Origin: Spirochaetales bacterium UBA6872 | Lineage (GTDB): Bacteria > Spirochaetota > Spirochaetia > Sphaerochaetales > Sphaerochaetaceae | Direction: 5' to 3' | Assembly: GCA_002452215.1 (NCBI GenBank) | Contig: DKCO01000053.1 | Location: forward strand, 156,937 to 220,936 | Length of the DNA stretch: 64,000 bases | Part shown: one piece after another, positions 63,742 through 64,000 of the stretch | Numbering within the stretch: the stretch's first letter is position 1 | How the letters are laid out: each line of letters starts with the position of its first letter | The notes under the pieces: model-generated | Told to the model about the DNA's origin: nothing | What the model saw: only the letters and a program-made list of their open reading frames with translations | The model's database searches: none | Translations under genes and position numbers: made by a program

Positions 63742-63942
63742 TTATTTCACAATATTTATTCCTCTATCTTTGCACAGCGCTTCTATGCTTCTGTCATAAG
63801 TTGCTTCAGCACTTGGTGAAAAGAAACAACCGGGAACTCCCTCATCGTGATCGCGGTGATGCGATACACACTCGCAACATCTACCATGCCTAGGACAAGC
63901 ATATGTACAAGGGCAATGGCGATGGTTAAAACATGCTTCCAT
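63742..63942 (-). CDS. Cys/His-rich small protein (DUF6485-like)
   Basis: A 66-residue protein with nine cysteines and several histidines in the order ACFNHRHCPCTYACPRHGRC, CECVSHHRDHDE, GVPGCFF, then a short helix (AEATYDRSIEALCKDRG). The pattern recalls DUF6485-type proteins of anaerobes and suggests zinc or Fe-S binding; function unknown. The start at MEACFNH is chosen because GGAGGA lies immediately upstream; a TTG four codons earlier opens the frame. Confidence 0.72.
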   Translation of the reverse strand: MEACFNHRHCPCTYACPRHGRCCECVSHHRDHDEGVPGCFFSPSAEATYDRSIEALCKDRGINIVK

Positions 63943-64000
63943 ACTCTCCTCCAAAATCTAGAAAGATATTCTAAAGCGATTGTAACTATTCAGTCGCACT

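Noticed and set aside
1..64000. CRISPR array, prophage or integrative element
   Set aside because: No regularly spaced repeats, cas genes, phage structural genes or integrases were seen; only a single transposase scar.

Overview
The window looks like chromosomal DNA from a low-GC (about 40%), anaerobic, outer-membrane-bearing bacterium, most likely a Spirochaetota member (Treponema/Sphaerochaeta-like, probably host-associated). The phylum is inferred from gene content: a PyrB-PyrI fused aspartate carbamoyltransferase, a NusG-II/Gx-transporter pair, Lpl-type sugar ABC systems, several small lipoproteins and predicted beta-barrel proteins, and an ISL3-type transposase remnant. A full-length AdhE and a PyrD-PyrK type dihydroorotate dehydrogenase point to fermentative, NAD-linked anaerobic metabolism. 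No rRNA, CRISPR array or intact prophage was seen; there is one tRNA (Arg-CCT).

Layout. 1-9.3 kb: the 3' part of an ABC ATPase gene, diaminopropionate ammonia-lyase, a glycerate permease/kinase pair, then phosphoglucomutase, a membrane protein and a ComEC-like channel gene, and a HAD phosphatase. 9.6-18.1 kb: rlmI, a CorA Mg transporter gene with a small upstream ORF, and a compact minus-strand pyrimidine operon pyrBI-pyrE-pyrF-pyrDK-pyrC, preceded by a leader peptide and an intrinsic terminator arranged like the enterobacterial pyrBI attenuator. 18.2-25.9 kb: sbcB, prfA-prmC-rel (translation termination and stringent response), a CBS-domain pyrophosphatase and rpiB. 25.9-33 kb: a secreted phospholipase-D-like lipoprotein with two small envelope proteins, a phosphodiesterase, a two-component system, the NusG-II/Gx pair and a lipoprotein. 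33-38.7 kb: adhE under a promoter containing a perfect operator-like palindrome, a Glu/Val-rich lipoprotein, then a degraded region with an ISL3 transposase remnant, a BrnT/BrnA toxin-antitoxin module between 30-bp direct repeats, and an ankyrin protein. 38.8-41.7 kb: adenosine deaminase, rhomboid protease, a decayed acetyltransferase and rlmE.

41.7-49.7 kb is a carbohydrate-uptake locus on the minus strand: a very large hybrid regulator (LacI-type sensor, degenerate kinase-like middle, AraC output), two Lpl-type permeases, a solute-binding protein and a GH105 unsaturated-uronyl hydrolase. It probably imports and processes pectin- or glycosaminoglycan-type oligosaccharides. 49.7-53.9 kb carries glyA, a dihydropyrimidinase-like amidohydrolase and an unusual HAD-phosphatase/cytidine-deaminase fusion. 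54-57.2 kb holds infA, an Smr-domain protein with repeated linear motifs, a CBS-ACT protein, tRNA-Arg and an envelope protein. 57.2-63.6 kb is a LysR regulator divergent from a tightly packed SLC13 permease-SDR-amidohydrolase-BCCT operon, which looks like an undescribed uptake-and-catabolism pathway for a small, possibly quaternary-amine compound. The window closes with a Cys/His-rich small protein.

A cross-cutting feature is that several promoter-proximal genes have a -10 hexamer only 6-10 nt before the ATG and no Shine-Dalgarno, suggesting leaderless or near-leaderless mRNAs, whereas internal operon genes usually have good SD sites. Functional assignments rest on motif recognition in the translations; no database search was run.
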